This document shows positions 44,752 to 56,262 of a DNA stretch of 64,000 nt, in pieces. The position numbers and the translations under genes are program-made. The stretch comes from Begonia masoniana (Eukaryota; Streptophyta; Magnoliopsida; Cucurbitales; Begoniaceae). The stretch's first letter is position 1. Every line of letters begins with the position of its first letter. Location of the stretch: positions 30,355,574 through 30,419,573 of the forward strand of contig CM039512.1 in NCBI GenBank assembly GCA_022432975.1, given 5' to 3'. The notes beneath the pieces were generated by a model. The model worked only from the letters and a program-made list of their open reading frames with translations, was not told where the DNA came from and ran no database searches.

Positions 44752-44860
44752 AATGGAACCTCCTTCGGGCTTCGAAAATATATTTCAGTTCAATATGTGC
44801 CATTTGAAGAAGGAACTTTATGGACTCAAACAATCTCTAAGAGACCAAGAAGCGACACCA
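44752..44860 (+). pseudogene. Ty1/Copia reverse-transcriptase relic, third part
   Basis: After the Cassandra element the frame encodes MEPPSGFENIFQFNMCHLKK and ELYGLKQS, matching EEVYMxxPPGF...KLKKxLYGLKQSPR of Copia RT. The match is lost after SLRDQ. Confidence 0.85.
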
Positions 44861-45837
44861 CCTGTAAAATCATAATCAACAAATACACTTTGATTAGATT
44901 TAGGGACTCAAAACCCAAAGAGCGCGTCATCACCGCCCTATTAACAATTTTCAAGACATGAAAACAAACAACTTTCTCGCAGTACAAGGTGTATATGATC
45001 TGACATCTCATTTTTTGGTTGTTCAGTCAAATGCAATTCATAATAATTGAAGACCAATAGAAAAAAAAAAATTGAACAAGCCCAAAACAAACATTAGCCC
45101 ATCGGGCGTATGTGTATAACAAATTAAATAAAATACCATGCACTTGTAAAGTAAACGTGCAACATGTATGCACATATACATAAAAATTGACGTGTTGATG
45201 ACCAGACCTCGGTGTCAATCCACTAAAAATATGGTTTTGAAAACTATGCAATGCAAATGCAGAACAATATAGAAATCTCTACCTCAATGAGGATCACAAC
45301 TTTACCAACTAGCTGACACACACTATCAAAAACAGGTGTTAGAAACAGGAACACCACCAGAACTATAACAATTTGACATGAAAACCACAAATCAAATACA
45401 AGGAATTAAACTAGAGAAGTACTAAACTAAAACTCATCGAGGCAAAAAAAAATTTCCTTAAATAAATTTAGTTCGAGATGCAAAATGCACGACATGGATC
45501 AACTACCTCCAGCAAGGGTCGCCCCTTAATAGGCTCTACGACACTAGCGACGTATGCACTAGACACAACATGAGTCGACACTTGTAAGCAGAGGTTTACC
45601 CTTATGCTATCGGGTTGGCAGATGTCGACACCTTGAGCAAAAAGTCAACCTTCTATCCTTTGCACCGTACTCCAGGATCAGCACTTTCCAAGATGTCGAT
45701 CCTTGTCTGGCGGCTCTACCACTACCATTTGTTGAGACTGCTCAACAAGTATCAATTGCTACGTCGATTTCCAACAAATGAATTTTGCTTGATCTTCTCA
45801 CTCGCTTACTACTAAAGGAAAGGAAGGGGAAACCCTT
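44861..45837. other. Unassigned sequence between Copia relic and element C
   Basis: I recognise no gene, RNA or repeat structure. Sequence is moderately A/T-rich, with no long frame. Confidence 0.5.
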
Positions 45838-46167
45838 TGATGTAGGCAGTGGAATTAGAATAAGAATTATAGCCAAAAAAACAAGAAGAAGAGAAGAAAG
45901 AGGAGAAGAGTTATAGCCGAGAAGAGAAGAAAGGGGAGAGAAAACTAGAGAGAAGTAGGGTTGGGAAAATAGCAAATCATTGCAATTCATTCATAATAAT
46001 CATCAACTGTCCTTCTAGGTTACAATACTAGCACTTAATAGAAAACAATTAGGGTTGACCTTAACAGATGAGAAATAACCCTAAAAGAATAGAAAGAGAC
46101 TTGAATTGAAATAAATAAATAAAATATATAAATAATATAACTAAAATGACGAGAATATCCTCATCAA
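45838..46167 (-). repeat. Putative 3' LTR of element C
   Basis: Ends TGATG/CATCA. The segment ATAAATAATATAACTAAAATG and CGAGAA...TCATCA is shared with 62393-62742. The rest is A/G-rich and diverged. Confidence 0.5.
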
Positions 46168-46689
46168 CTCTCCTGGGGTAGAAGGATCACCCAGTCAAGT
46201 TGACAGAACCACAAGGCAGCAATCTGATCAATCACCCAACAATAAGCTAAGTGGCTGAGCAACCTTCGTTCGACGTCCATAGACTTGTGTAATAGGAGAC
46301 CTGGGCTGAAAATCTTTCCGAGCTGAGTTGGAATCCGGCAAAGAAAGATCCTGATGACTCCGAAAGAATTCTAAGAGCTCTGGATCCAAGTGTTGAAGTG
46401 TCTCTCTAGAAATCCACGTACAATCACTATCTAGTCGATCCACCCAATGAACCAAGAAGGGCTAAACCTCGCATTCTTTAGTAAATACAATCTGTTCATC
46501 TAAAATAGTATCAATTTTATCTTTATGTGTTGTGACAGGAGGTGTTTGGGAAGTAGGGTTAGCAGGTGTGGGCTCAAAATCAATAGATAAGGGTATAAAT
46601 GGATCAATAGACGAATTAAAATGGCCTTTATAAACAATATGGTTTTCAACATTAAAAATAGAATGATAACCAAAATTAGGTGGAAGATC

Positions 46690-47540
46690 AACTACGTATG
46701 CATTTGGGCCGATTCACTTTAAAATTTTAAATGGACCAACACTACGAGCTTGCAATTTAGAACAAGATCCGGATCAACGCCACTCAGGGCAAACTCGAAC
46801 CATAACATAATCTCCAATATTAAATTTGACAAGTCGTTTGTGTGAATCAGCTCGTAATTTATATGATGCATTACTAGCCTCTATTCGTTTATTGATCTTA
46901 ATATGCAAATCATGAAGACCATGCGCAAAACTTTTAGCCGACATAGACACACTAGCATGCGGTGACATAGGGAGGAGGTCTAAGGGCTTCCTAGGTTTAA
47001 AACCATGAAGAACTTCAAAAGGACTCATACCTATGGATTGGTTCACGAAACTATTATATGCAATCTGGGCAGTGGGGAGAATTAAATCCCAATTCCTATG
47101 ATTTTCTTTGACCAAACATCGTAATAAGTTTCCAAACTTTGATTAACAATTTCAATTTGACCATCAGTTTGAGGATGGTAAGTAGTTGAAAATTTTAGTG
47201 TTGTGCCTACTATATGCCATAGAGTTCTCCAAAAATGACCAGTGAAATGCACATCCCTATCTAAAACAATAGTCTTAGATACAATCGAGTCACCTTAGAT
47301 GCATCAGACGTTTTATTACAAGGAATAAAGTGGGCCATTTTTTAGAAACAATCAACAACTACAAAAATAGAATCATGTTTTTTAAGAGTGCGCGGAAGTC
47401 CAAGCACTAAATCCATACTAACATCCTTCCAAGGACGATTGGGGACAGGTAGAGGTGTGTAAAGTTCAGTGTCTTGACGTCTTTGTTTAGCTACTTAACA
47501 AGCTCTGTAAGTGCTTACTATTTTGCTCACATCTTTCTTT
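46690..47540 (-). pseudogene. Element C integrase core and C-terminus
   Basis: On the minus strand the pieces include [30 protein letters not shown], a shifted frame with LDRDVHFTGHFWRTLW, YHPQTDGQIEIVNQSLET, and then WDLILPTAQIAYNSFVNQSIGMSPFEVL and VKFNIGDYVMVRV. These carry the DDE triad positions (D in MDL, D in LDRD, E in IEIVN). Several stops and frameshifts are present, and much of the zinc finger is missing. Confidence 0.85.
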
Positions 47541-48315
47541 AAGCCTGAATTTCCCAAATAATGAACTCTCTAATTGAAGTTTGAGGTATGCACAACTTGT
47601 TAATTTTAAGAAGATAACCGTCCTTAATATGAAAGTTATTGTTGTCGTCAACTTCTCCCTTTTTCAAGGCGAGGACAATATCTTTAAAGTTAGAGCAAGA
47701 CTCATAATTCTCTTTGAGTCTTTTGAAACCAATGATTTTAGCACTCATGACGCTTAGAAGCGATATACAACGACTTAATGCATCAGCTGCTTGATTTTCT
47801 ACCACCTTTTTGTGTTTCAGGACGAACAAGTATGCTTGCAAATATTCAACCCTATGACCATGTCAAAAGTTCAATCGTTTTTTAGAATTGAGATATCATA
47901 TGACTTCATGGTCTGAGTAAAGCACAAATTCTTGGGGTAACAAATAATGATGCCAATAACGTAGAGCTTGCACAACAGCATACAATTCTCTGTCATATGT
48001 TGAATATTGTTGTTTGGCATCATTTAACTTTTCACTAAAATAAGCAATGGGGTGTCGCTTCTGGCTCAGAACGCCACCAATCCCCACTCCCGATGCGTCG
48101 CACTCAACCTCAAAAATTTTAGAGAAATCGGGAAGACGCATTACTGGAGCCTCCGTCATTTGGATTTTAATAATTTTGAAGGCTCTAGATGCTGCCATTG
48201 TCCAACAAAATTTTCCCTTTTTCATACACTCAAAAAAAGGAGTCATAATTGTACTAAACCTTTTGATAAAACGACAATAAAAGGTAGCTAGTCCATGAAA
48301 GCTTTGGACTTCATG
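47541..48315 (-). pseudogene. Element C RNase H and connection domain
   Basis: On the minus strand it begins [20 protein letters not shown], then [56 protein letters not shown] and LYSDHEVI followed by a stop. QAADALSRC and a spacer to the integrase finger follow. The first RNase H aspartate (CDAS), missing in B1, is present here. It is cut by a solo LTR at 48316. Confidence 0.9.
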
Positions 48316-50700
48316 TGTAGCGACCCTTATCCGTATCCTAATTTTACCGTATAAAATTTTCATTTTATTTTACAGTTTAAGCAGAACTTAAACTAAAATC
48401 AAAATAGTGAACATTGTTTGGAAAATCATTTAAATCTAAGTTGTTAAAGTATTTAAACAATACTTAAAACAAATAATAAACAGTTGAAATATAACTATTA
48501 AAATCATTTTAAACAATTAAAATCAAAGCGGGGACAAAAAGGGACATTGTCCTGAAATGTAAAGGGGCGATCGATCACCCAAAACCGGCGATCGATCGCC
48601 ATCATCAAGATCAGATCGCCCCTCATTGTGGCGATCGATCGCCCTTTTTTGGGCTATCGATCGCCACACTCTCTGGATTTTTTCTAGAGAGTGGCGACCA
48701 AAGAGGCGATCGATCCCCTCCTTAGGAGATCGATCTCCACCCTCCCTGGAATCCAAATTCCAGGGAGTTTCCTCCCTCCTTTCTTCTTTTCTTCTTTCTT
48801 CTTTGTCCGCTCCTTCTTTCTTTCCTTTCTCTTTTTCTTTTCCCTACATACTTAAACACATAACATACTCTAAAACATTAACATGCCCTACTCCATAAAC
48901 ACATTTAAAACATAACCTGATTTCGTAAAAACGAACTGCGTGGATCCGTTTAAAAACTTAACATTTCCTCCTGTTCAAAATCACCAAGCGGTTTATAAAA
49001 TAGTTTCCAAAACGTTTAAAAACATCAAAACGTAACCTATCAACTAATCAGACCCAAGCATCCTAATATGTTCAACTATACATTTTTATCTAACTACCGT
49101 ATTCCCAAAACATACGCTTACTTCCCCCACGGATGGAGGGATCTCGTCCTCACCTATGTCAAGATCACCTACACCATAAAGACACCTATGAGATAAAAAT
49201 CTCAGCAAGCTCTACATAAATGCTAATGCATGATCATGTATGCAATGAAAGCCGTCCATGTTATTTCATTTCGGTACGTGTCAGTCTTGGTTACCGGGGC
49301 CTTTCTCAGTCAGATGGATAGGGCACATCAAGCGGGTAGACAGCCCACACCATCTGAAAGGAGGGAGACCCGCTCACCACGGAACGCTAGGTCTGAACCT
49401 CTCCCCGAATAACCACCATGCGTTATTTACTATGATACTTTACTTGCCACATGCATGCAATTCTTTTTCTTTGAAAACAATGCGTAAATTCGTTTTCATG
49501 GCATTTTGAAAACTATGATGCATGAACAGTTCAATACATAATTTAAACATACCTAATAAGTATACCATCAAAACCTCTCAATACATCAAAGCATCATAAC
49601 GCGTATCCTATAAAACAATCAAACCTAATCTACCCAACCACAGCAAAACAATTAAACAAGCAAGCTCCAACAATCCTCAACAACAAAACTCGACATATGG
49701 TGTAGGCTAATCGGCCACAGTAAATCACGAGAACTTACCTGTCGTCCTTAGCGCACCGAGCTCCGTCTGCGGGCTTTGGTAAACTAGAAAATTTCACAAT
49801 GTCCTTTGTTAAAATCGAGCCTAAACCATGAAATTTCGTAAACTAACGGAACTCCTAACTAAAGAAAATTTCTTAAAATTCTAATTTTCTTCTCTCGGGC
49901 ATTTCAATGAGCAATTTACGCTCACAAATCTAAACCTCCATTAATGGAGATTTTCTTAAGCTCCAAACCCAGTTTTTCAAACAAAACGCTAAATACCCCC
50001 CTCCCCCCCAGATTTCATCCAATAACGTTCAATAATCACCAATAAGGCATTATCTAACCTTTTCTAACAAAGCCCGGTTATTTCCACGAAACCCTAAACA
50101 TTCCAAACTCAAAAAATCGAGAACTAATGCCGAAAAACCATAGAGACTTACCTAGAATCACGAGGGGAAGAGAAAACGTGAAGGAAGCTCAAAGATCGGA
50201 AGGCAAACCGTGGAGAAATGGTGAAGAATCGCCGTTGGAGGAAGGGAAATCGCCGAAGCCCTTCACTGGATAAGAAAATGCCTAAGTGTGGAGAAATGGG
50301 GATGTTTGGCTTTTAATAAAAATTGAGTTGGCAAATGACAAATTTGCCCTTTGATTTAATCTCCCGTTTATCCTATTGTTCGACTATCGGTTCGGTTTCT
50401 CCAAAATTTTCTTATTTCACCAATAATTCCAACTTCTTATTAGGGCTCTAATAAAACTCTCTGTTCATCAAACGGACTTATTTTACTATTTCTACGAATT
50501 AAATCGCCATAGGGTCAAAAACGGAAGTTCGGGCATAACACTTTCGATTTTGATTTCTAAATTTCCATATTTCTCCCAAAATAAATATTAATTATGAGGA
50601 TTTCATTAGAACTCTCGATTCGTAAAACGGACATATTTTGGTTATTTACAAAATTACCATTACGCGCATAATTAATAAACCCGTAAAATCGGGTGTTACA
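48316..50700 (-). repeat. Solo LTR in element C pol
   Basis: On the plus strand it runs TGTAGCGACCC to CGGGTGTTACA. Flanks TCATG (48311-48315) and TCTCG (50701-50705) are a diverged target duplication (3 of 5). The interrupted pol rejoins between SL and EVQSFHG. It has the first donor near 50155, the 45-nt exon, the acceptor at 49169-49170, GAACTGCGTGGATCCGTTT (48934-48952) and a palindrome island (48565-48770). Confidence 0.88.
49739..49783 (-). other. Predicted 45-nt internal exon, solo LTR
   Basis: On the minus strand it is flanked by TTTTCTAG and GTAAGTTCTC. It is open in the conserved phase with Q-T-E-L-G. The exon 3 frame encodes GEDEIPP but runs past the usual stop. Confidence 0.48.
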
Positions 50701-51527
50701 TCTCGTAAGCTTTTAGGCTCAGGCCAATCAATAATTGCTTTAACTTTTATGGGTCGTGAGATACTCCTGTCGTGGAGACTATAAAACCTAAGAAGGTAAC
50801 ACTCTCTGTGAAAAACACACACTTTTTAACATTGGCATAGAGGCTTGAAGACCGAAGAGTGCTGCAAACTTGTTGGAGGTGACTTCGATGTTGATCTAAA
50901 GTTTGACTAAAAATGAGAATATCATCAAAGTAGACAACCAGAATCTTTCCCATAAAAGGTCTAAGAGCATGAGTCATTAATCTCATAAAGGTGCTTGGGA
51001 CGTTAGAGAGTCCAAATGGCATGACAAACCACTCGTAAAGACCATCATTTGTCTTAAATGCAGTCTTCCATTCGTCTTCGGGGCGAATCCTTATTTGGTG
51101 ATACCCACTTCTCAAGTTAATTTTTGAGAATAGCTTAGCATAAGCCATTAAGTCCAACAAGTCATCTAGTCTAGGGATGGGAAAACAATATATTACGGTA
51201 ATCTTGTTGATGGCCCGACTATCAATGCACATTCTCCAAGTGTCGTCTATCTTTGGAGTCAAAAGAGCTGGAACTGCACAAAGGCTTAAACTCTCACGAA
51301 TAAATCATTTATTTAAAAGTTCTCTCACTTGTATCTGGAGTTTCATATGCTCAGTAGGGTTCATTTTATAGTGAGATAGGTTCGGAAGGGATGCCCCAGG
51401 GATGAATTCAATTTCATGTTGAATATCTAGTAATGGGGGTAACTGGTCAAGGAGGTCTTCAGAAAAAACATCCTTAAATTCATCGATGATTGACTGGGCT
51501 TCCGCAAAGATTATGAGTGGAGAATTT
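50701..51527 (-). pseudogene. Element C reverse transcriptase
   Basis: On the minus strand it has [74 protein letters not shown] and the catalytic [11 protein letters not shown], then a connection to DWPEPKSL. A stop upstream (near 51305) and another after SHDP break the frame. The active-site residues are intact. It is cut by B2 at 51528. Confidence 0.92.
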
Positions 51528-52114
51528 TGATGTGAACCGAGGAGCGATAAATCTCATTGTCAAGGACCATAAAATATTAGAAGATAAAGGAGGTCCAACG
51601 AACAAAGCTTCACATATTTTAGTCTTGGAAACCCGAGGAAAAGAGCCATCACAACAAAAGCACAAGACTATAAAAATAAAGAGTTTTGTAGAATGGAAGT
51701 GGGCCCCACAAAAGTGGCAAAAGGAGACCCATAAGGCACAGAGCTGGGCTCCACAAATCCCTATGGATTGGAGATAGAAGAGTTTGAATTAAAAATTGAG
51801 TTTCTTAGAGAGGATTTCTCTTTTGTTCTTTGCGAAGAACAACGATCTTCTTCAAGTCACGCTTGAAGAATCTCACTTGATAGCTTTTGTTCTTACCAAC
51901 GAGTTTGGTATGGGTCAAGCTCCTGTTTTGATAGCTTCGGTTCAGCTAACAGGTATGGCTCGGGTCAAGCTCCTGTTTTGATAACTAGGGTTCCATCGAA
52001 TTCTTCGATTGGGGTCTTAGTTCCTTACTTTATTCTTGAATCAAAAAGGCGTTCCTTTGAATTATTCTGCGTTGTTGTCGGGTCCCGGGTCCTTACGATC
52101 CGAGGTTCGCATCA
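51528..52114 (+). repeat. B2 5' LTR
   Basis: It matches 55672-56257. Its U3 does not match that of B1, while from about 51790 (TTGAGTTTCTTAGAGAGG) it matches B1 closely. Confidence 0.93.
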
Positions 52115-52116
52115 GT

Positions 52117-52128
52117 TGGTATCAGAGC
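52117..52128 (+). promoter_or_regulatory. tRNA-iMet primer-binding site of B2
   Basis: TGGTATCAGAGC lies two bases after the LTR end. Confidence 0.9.
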
Positions 52129-52278
52129 TTTGGTTCCTTGATTCAAGAAGCTATCTTTTATTTTTTTTATCAATCTTTTTTCATCTTATTCTATTTGTCC
52201 TACTAGTAAAAAAAACACAAAAAAAAAATTATTATTTTTTTCATTCATATTATCAAAGTTCAATTTTTGTCATTGATT

Positions 52279-52536
52279 CTTTTTTTTCTCGTGAATTTGT
52301 CTTCTTGAAAAGTACAAAAAAAATCTATTCTTTGTCATCTTTTGCAAATTTCGACAAAGGTCAAAAAAAATTTTGTCAAAAGTCAAAGAAAAAAAGAGTT
52401 GTCAAAAGTCTTTTTTTTCTCGTGAATTTGTCTTCTTGAAAAGTACAAAAAAAAAAATCTATTTTTGGTCATCTTTTGCAAATTTCGACAAAGGTCAAAA
52501 AAAATTTGTCAAAAGTGAAAGAAAAAAAGAGTTGTC

Positions 52537-52540
<4 letters not shown>
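52279..52540 (+). repeat. Tandem duplication of about 130 bp in B2 leader
   Basis: TTTTTTTTCTCGTGAATTTG to AAAGAGTTGTCAAAAGT occurs twice in a row, followed by a poly(A) run at about 52542-52570. Confidence 0.9.
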
Positions 52541-52573
<33 letters not shown>

Positions 52574-53047
52574 TTGTGAGAAGTAAAAAAAGTAGATAAT
52601 TATTCTTTGAAAATTCAAATTATTAAATCTTCATACAGAATATTGTCTTTATCCAAATTTATTCTTTGAATGTTCAAATTGTTGAATCTTCATTTGAAAT
52701 ATTGTTATCGTCTAAACTTTTGTCTTATTTCAATTATACTATTGATTTAGCCATCCTTACAAGTTTGAACTTTTAAGCTTTAAAGTTTGATTTTTTATAG
52801 TTTGGCTTGTTGAATATTTACCATCGATCAATTTCTTACGTAAAGAACTAAAAGAGAGATCTAGAGGTAAAAGGCAAGAGGGTGAGACTATTATATAAAA
52901 AACCTTCATTTTTTTAGCAAAACACAAGTGGAGTGACATCCATCGAGAGAAAACATGTGAGGGAGAGGTAAGGTCCATTACTTGATTATTTTTCTTTTAC
53001 TTCTAACAATTTTATTTTATTTTCTTATTGTGGTCGAAAAAAATATC

Positions 53048-54010
53048 ATGAGTGGAGAACACAACGACGTTGATTTAAAATTGTTCATGAGAGCCATGCA
53101 AGATCAATACACGGCTCTAAATCGGAGAATGGAACGATTGGAAACTCCAACCCCTAGTCATGCATGACAAAGGAAGGATTTTGATGGAGAATTCGAAGAA
53201 TATAGTGGTTATTACCCAAAAAAAAGAAATGAGAAGACAAACCGAGAAGATAACGATTTACGAAATATCAAGGTAAATATTTCACCTTTCCAAGGGAAGA
53301 ACGACCCCGAGGGATATTTGGATTGGGAACAAAAAGTAGACTTGGCATTTGAGTTTCAAAATTATTCGGAGGATAAGAAGCTTAAGTTGATCACCATGGA
53401 GTTCACGGACTATGCTAGTATTTAGTGGGATCAATTAGTTAAGAACCGGAGGAGGAATGGTGAAGCACAAATCCGCACATGGGAAGACTTGAAGGCCAAC
53501 ATGAAAAAAAAAAAAAGATATGTTCCATCATACTACTATAGAGACGTGTGTCGAAAGCTGCAAAATTTGACACAAGGTTTCAAAAGTGTGGAGGAATATT
53601 ATAAAGAGATGGAGGTAGCCATGATAAGAGCTAATGTGGAAGAAGATAAGTAAGCAACCATGACACGTTTTATTGGGGGATTGAATCGAGATATTGCGGA
53701 TGTAGTGAATCTACAACACTACATCGACTTGGAGGAGTTACTACACAAATCAATCAAAATTGAGCGACAACTAAAGTCTAAGAGAAGTACTAGGGTTAGT
53801 ACAACATCAACCGCAACTTGGCAAACAAATTGAAAAAATGAGAAGCCAAAACTGAGAGAGGATTCTAAGGGAAAAACTACGTCCAACAATCAAGCATTAC
53901 CACAAAAAGCTAACGCTGAGACTTCAAATCCAATTAGAACCCGAGAGATTAAGTGCTTTCGGTGCCAAGGGTTCGGACACATAGCTTCAAATTGTCTAAA
54001 TAAAAGAGCT
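53048..54010 (+). pseudogene. B2 gag with several stops and a frameshift
   Basis: It starts at ATG 53048 (MSGEHNDVDLK). It is colinear with B1 gag. Defects are TGA at 53165, TAG in ASI-W (53423 region), extra A bases at 53506-53518 that shift the frame, and a TAA near 53650. A zinc knuckle CFRCQGFGHIASNC is retained. It also shows the true gag start that B1 lacks. Confidence 0.9.
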
Positions 54011-55936
54011 ATGATTTTAAGGGACAATGGCGATGTGGAGAATGTGAGTTCAAGTGATGGTGAGATGCCACCACTTGAGGATTGTAGTGACGTTGAGGTA
54101 GAGGAACCAGTAAAAGGAGATCTTTTAGTCACAAGGCGAGTATTGAATGTGCAAACTAAGGAAGATGGAGACAAACTACAACGTGAGCATATATTCCATA
54201 CAAGATGTCATGTGCACAACAAAGTTTGTAGTTTGATCATCGATAGTGGAAGTTGCACCAATGTAGCAAGCACATTACTAGTCCAAAAGTTGAACTTGAA
54301 AACCAAGCAACATCCAAAACCATACAAGTTGCAATGGTTAAGCGATTGTGGAGAAATCAAGGTAACTAAACAGATGGAAGTTCCTTTATCAATTGGAAGG
54401 TACCAAGATAAAGTTTTATGTGATGTAGTGCCGATGCAAGCTACACACATACTTTTGAGGAAACCTTGGCAATTTGACCGAAACGTCAAGTATAATAGTT
54501 ACAAGAATGAGTATTCGTTGGTTTGCAATGGAAAAACTGTTATCCTTACACCATTAAAGCCGTGGGAGGCAATTGAAGATCAAGAGAGGATCACAAAGGA
54601 ATTTCAAATCATTAAGGACGAGAGAGAGAAAGAAAAAGGTGAAAAGAAATTAGTTGAAAAAGATGCCGAAAAAGAGAGAGAAAGTGGTGAAAAGAAAATA
54701 GCTGAGAAGAGTATAAAGAAGGATGAAAAACCGAGGGAGAAAGAGAGAAAAGCCGAGGGAAAAGAGAGAAAAGTCGAGGGAAAAGAGAGGAAATTCGAGG
54801 GAGAGAGAGAACAAAAGTCGAGTGAAAAACAAATTGCGTTGATGAACAAAAGTGAGGATAAACGTGAGATGATTTTGCTTTTATACAAAGATGCATATTT
54901 GTCATGTAACGACTTACCAAGTTTTCTTCCAAGTGTTGTTTCTTTTCTTTTGCAGAAAAATAAATATGAAATTCCCAATGAGTTTCGAAGAGAAATTTAT
55001 CTGTTGAGGGAGATTAAGAAGCAAAAAGATCTCGTACTAAGTACGTTAGTTTCAAGTCAAACGGAAACATCAAACAAGTTTGAGTGGTTGGTAAGGCCAT
55101 ATGATTATTATATTGTACCTATTATATGTATAAGGTTGATAGATAATATGCAAAATTATTTTATTGGAAAATTTATCATTGATTACTTTGCACACAACTT
55201 GTTTTATGACAAAATTGTAGATACATATCTTGCGAGTTTCAAATCTGATTTTTACGTTTTAAAAGATTTTAATTCTATTAGATATTATTCACTGTTTGAT
55301 ATTATTGATTATTTTAATTCATTATATCCTTTAAATTTATTAACTTTGTTTACTAAAAGGTTTGCTTTTGTGGATGAAAGGAAAAATGATGAATTTGCTA
55401 AGAAATTTCATGCAATGGTAAGACTTATTTTTGAACCCGGAGATTTGGTTTGGCTGCGTCTACAAAAAGAAAGGTTTCTGAACAAAAGGAACAACAAGCT
55501 ACAACCTCGAGGAGATAGACATTTTCAAGTCTTAGAGCGTATCAACGACATCGCTTACAAGATCGACCTACCGAGTGAATACGATAATATAAGCATATCT
55601 TTTAATTTTACAAACTTGTTCTTATATGATGTAGGAGATTCGAGGACGAATCTTTTCGAAGGGGGAGGGAATGATGTGAACCGAATAGCGATAAATCTCA
55701 TTGTCAAGAACCATGAAATATTAGAAGATAAAGGAGGTCCAACGAACAAAGCTTCACATGTTTTAGTCTATGAAACCCGAGGAAAAGAGTCATTACTACA
55801 AAAGCACAAGACTATAAAAATAAAGAGTTTTGTAGCATGGAAGTGGGACCCACAAAAGTGGCAAAAGAAGACCCATAAGGCAGAGAGCTGTGCTCCACAA
55901 ATCCCCATGGATTGGAGAGAGAAGAGTTTGAATTAA
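54011..55936 (+). CDS. B2 open frame: gag tail, protease, diverged RT remnant, integrase C-terminus (641 codons)
   Basis: One uninterrupted frame from an ATG at 54011 to TAA. Residues 1-75 are the acidic gag tail. About 76-185 are the aspartic protease ([21 protein letters not shown]), nearly identical to B1. About 190-300 are a Lys/Glu-rich linker (EKERKAEGKERKVEGKER). From about 315 to 475 the sequence is only distantly like B1 pol. FEWLVRPYDYY sits where [11 protein letters not shown] is expected, and IDYFAHNLFYDK replaces the catalytic [11 protein letters not shown]. The rest of RT, RNase H and integrase core is absent. About 476 onward matches B1 again (LIFEPGDLVWLRLQKERF...[14 protein letters not shown]), and the frame ends inside the 3' LTR. 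The lost YFDD aspartates exclude RT activity. The retained openness is unusual for a decayed copy. Confidence 0.8.
   Translation: MILRDNGDVENVSSSDGEMPPLEDCSDVEVEEPVKGDLLVTRRVLNVQTKEDGDKLQREHIFHTRCHVHNKVCSLIIDSGSCTNVASTLLVQKLNLKTKQHPKPYKLQWLSDCGEIKVTKQMEVPLSIGRYQDKVLCDVVPMQATHILLRKPWQFDRNVKYNSYKNEYSLVCNGKTVILTPLKPWEAIEDQERITKEFQIIKDEREKEKGEKKLVEKDAEKERESGEKKIAEKSIKKDEKPREKERKAEGKERKVEGKERKFEGEREQKSSEKQIALMNKSEDKREMILLLYKDAYLSCNDLPSFLPSVVSFLLQKNKYEIPNEFRREIYLLREIKKQKDLVLSTLVSSQTETSNKFEWLVRPYDYYIVPIICIRLIDNMQNYFIGKFIIDYFAHNLFYDKIVDTYLASFKSDFYVLKDFNSIRYYSLFDIIDYFNSLYPLNLLTLFTKRFAFVDERKNDEFAKKFHAMVRLIFEPGDLVWLRLQKERFLNKRNNKLQPRGDRHFQVLERINDIAYKIDLPSEYDNISISFNFTNLFLYDVGDSRTNLFEGGGNDVNRIAINLIVKNHEILEDKGGPTNKASHVLVYETRGKESLLQKHKTIKIKSFVAWKWDPQKWQKKTHKAESCAPQIPMDWREKSLN
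55659..55671 (+). promoter_or_regulatory. Polypurine tract of B2
   Basis: AAGGGGGAGGGAA lies directly before the LTR start TGATGTGAACC. Confidence 0.85.
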
Positions 55937-56257
55937 AAATTGAGTTTCTCAGAGAGGATTTCTCTTTGGTTCTTTGCGAAGAACAACGATCTTCTTCGAG
56001 TCACGCTTGAAGAATCTCGCTTGATAGCTTTGGTTCTTACCAACGAGTTTGGTCTGGGTCAAGCTCTTGTTTTGATAGCTTCGGTTCAGCTAACAGGTAT
56101 AGCTCGGGTAAAGCTCCTATTTTGATAACTAGGGTTCCATCAAATTCTTCGATTGGGTCTTAGTTCCTTACTTTGTTCTTGAATCAAAAAGGTGTTCCTT
56201 TGAATTATTCTGCATTGTTGTCGGGTCCCGGGTCCTTTCGATCCGAGGTTCGTATCA
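55672..56257 (+). repeat. B2 3' LTR
   Basis: It matches 51528-52114 with scattered substitutions. The polyprotein frame reads into its first 265 nt. Confidence 0.93.
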
Positions 56258-56262
56258 AATTT

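Larger units (their letters stand above)
51528..56257 (+). mobile_element. Gypsy copy B2: non-autonomous, target duplication AATTT
   Basis: LTRs of 587 and 586 bp (51528-52114, 55672-56257) have inverted ends TGATGTGAACC/GGTTCGYATCA. AATTT flanks it at 51523-51527 and 56258-56262. It contains a primer site, a long leader, a broken gag, then a 641-codon frame with gag tail, protease and a shortened, diverged pol remnant. It is far shorter than a full Gypsy element and cannot encode working RT. Confidence 0.95.
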
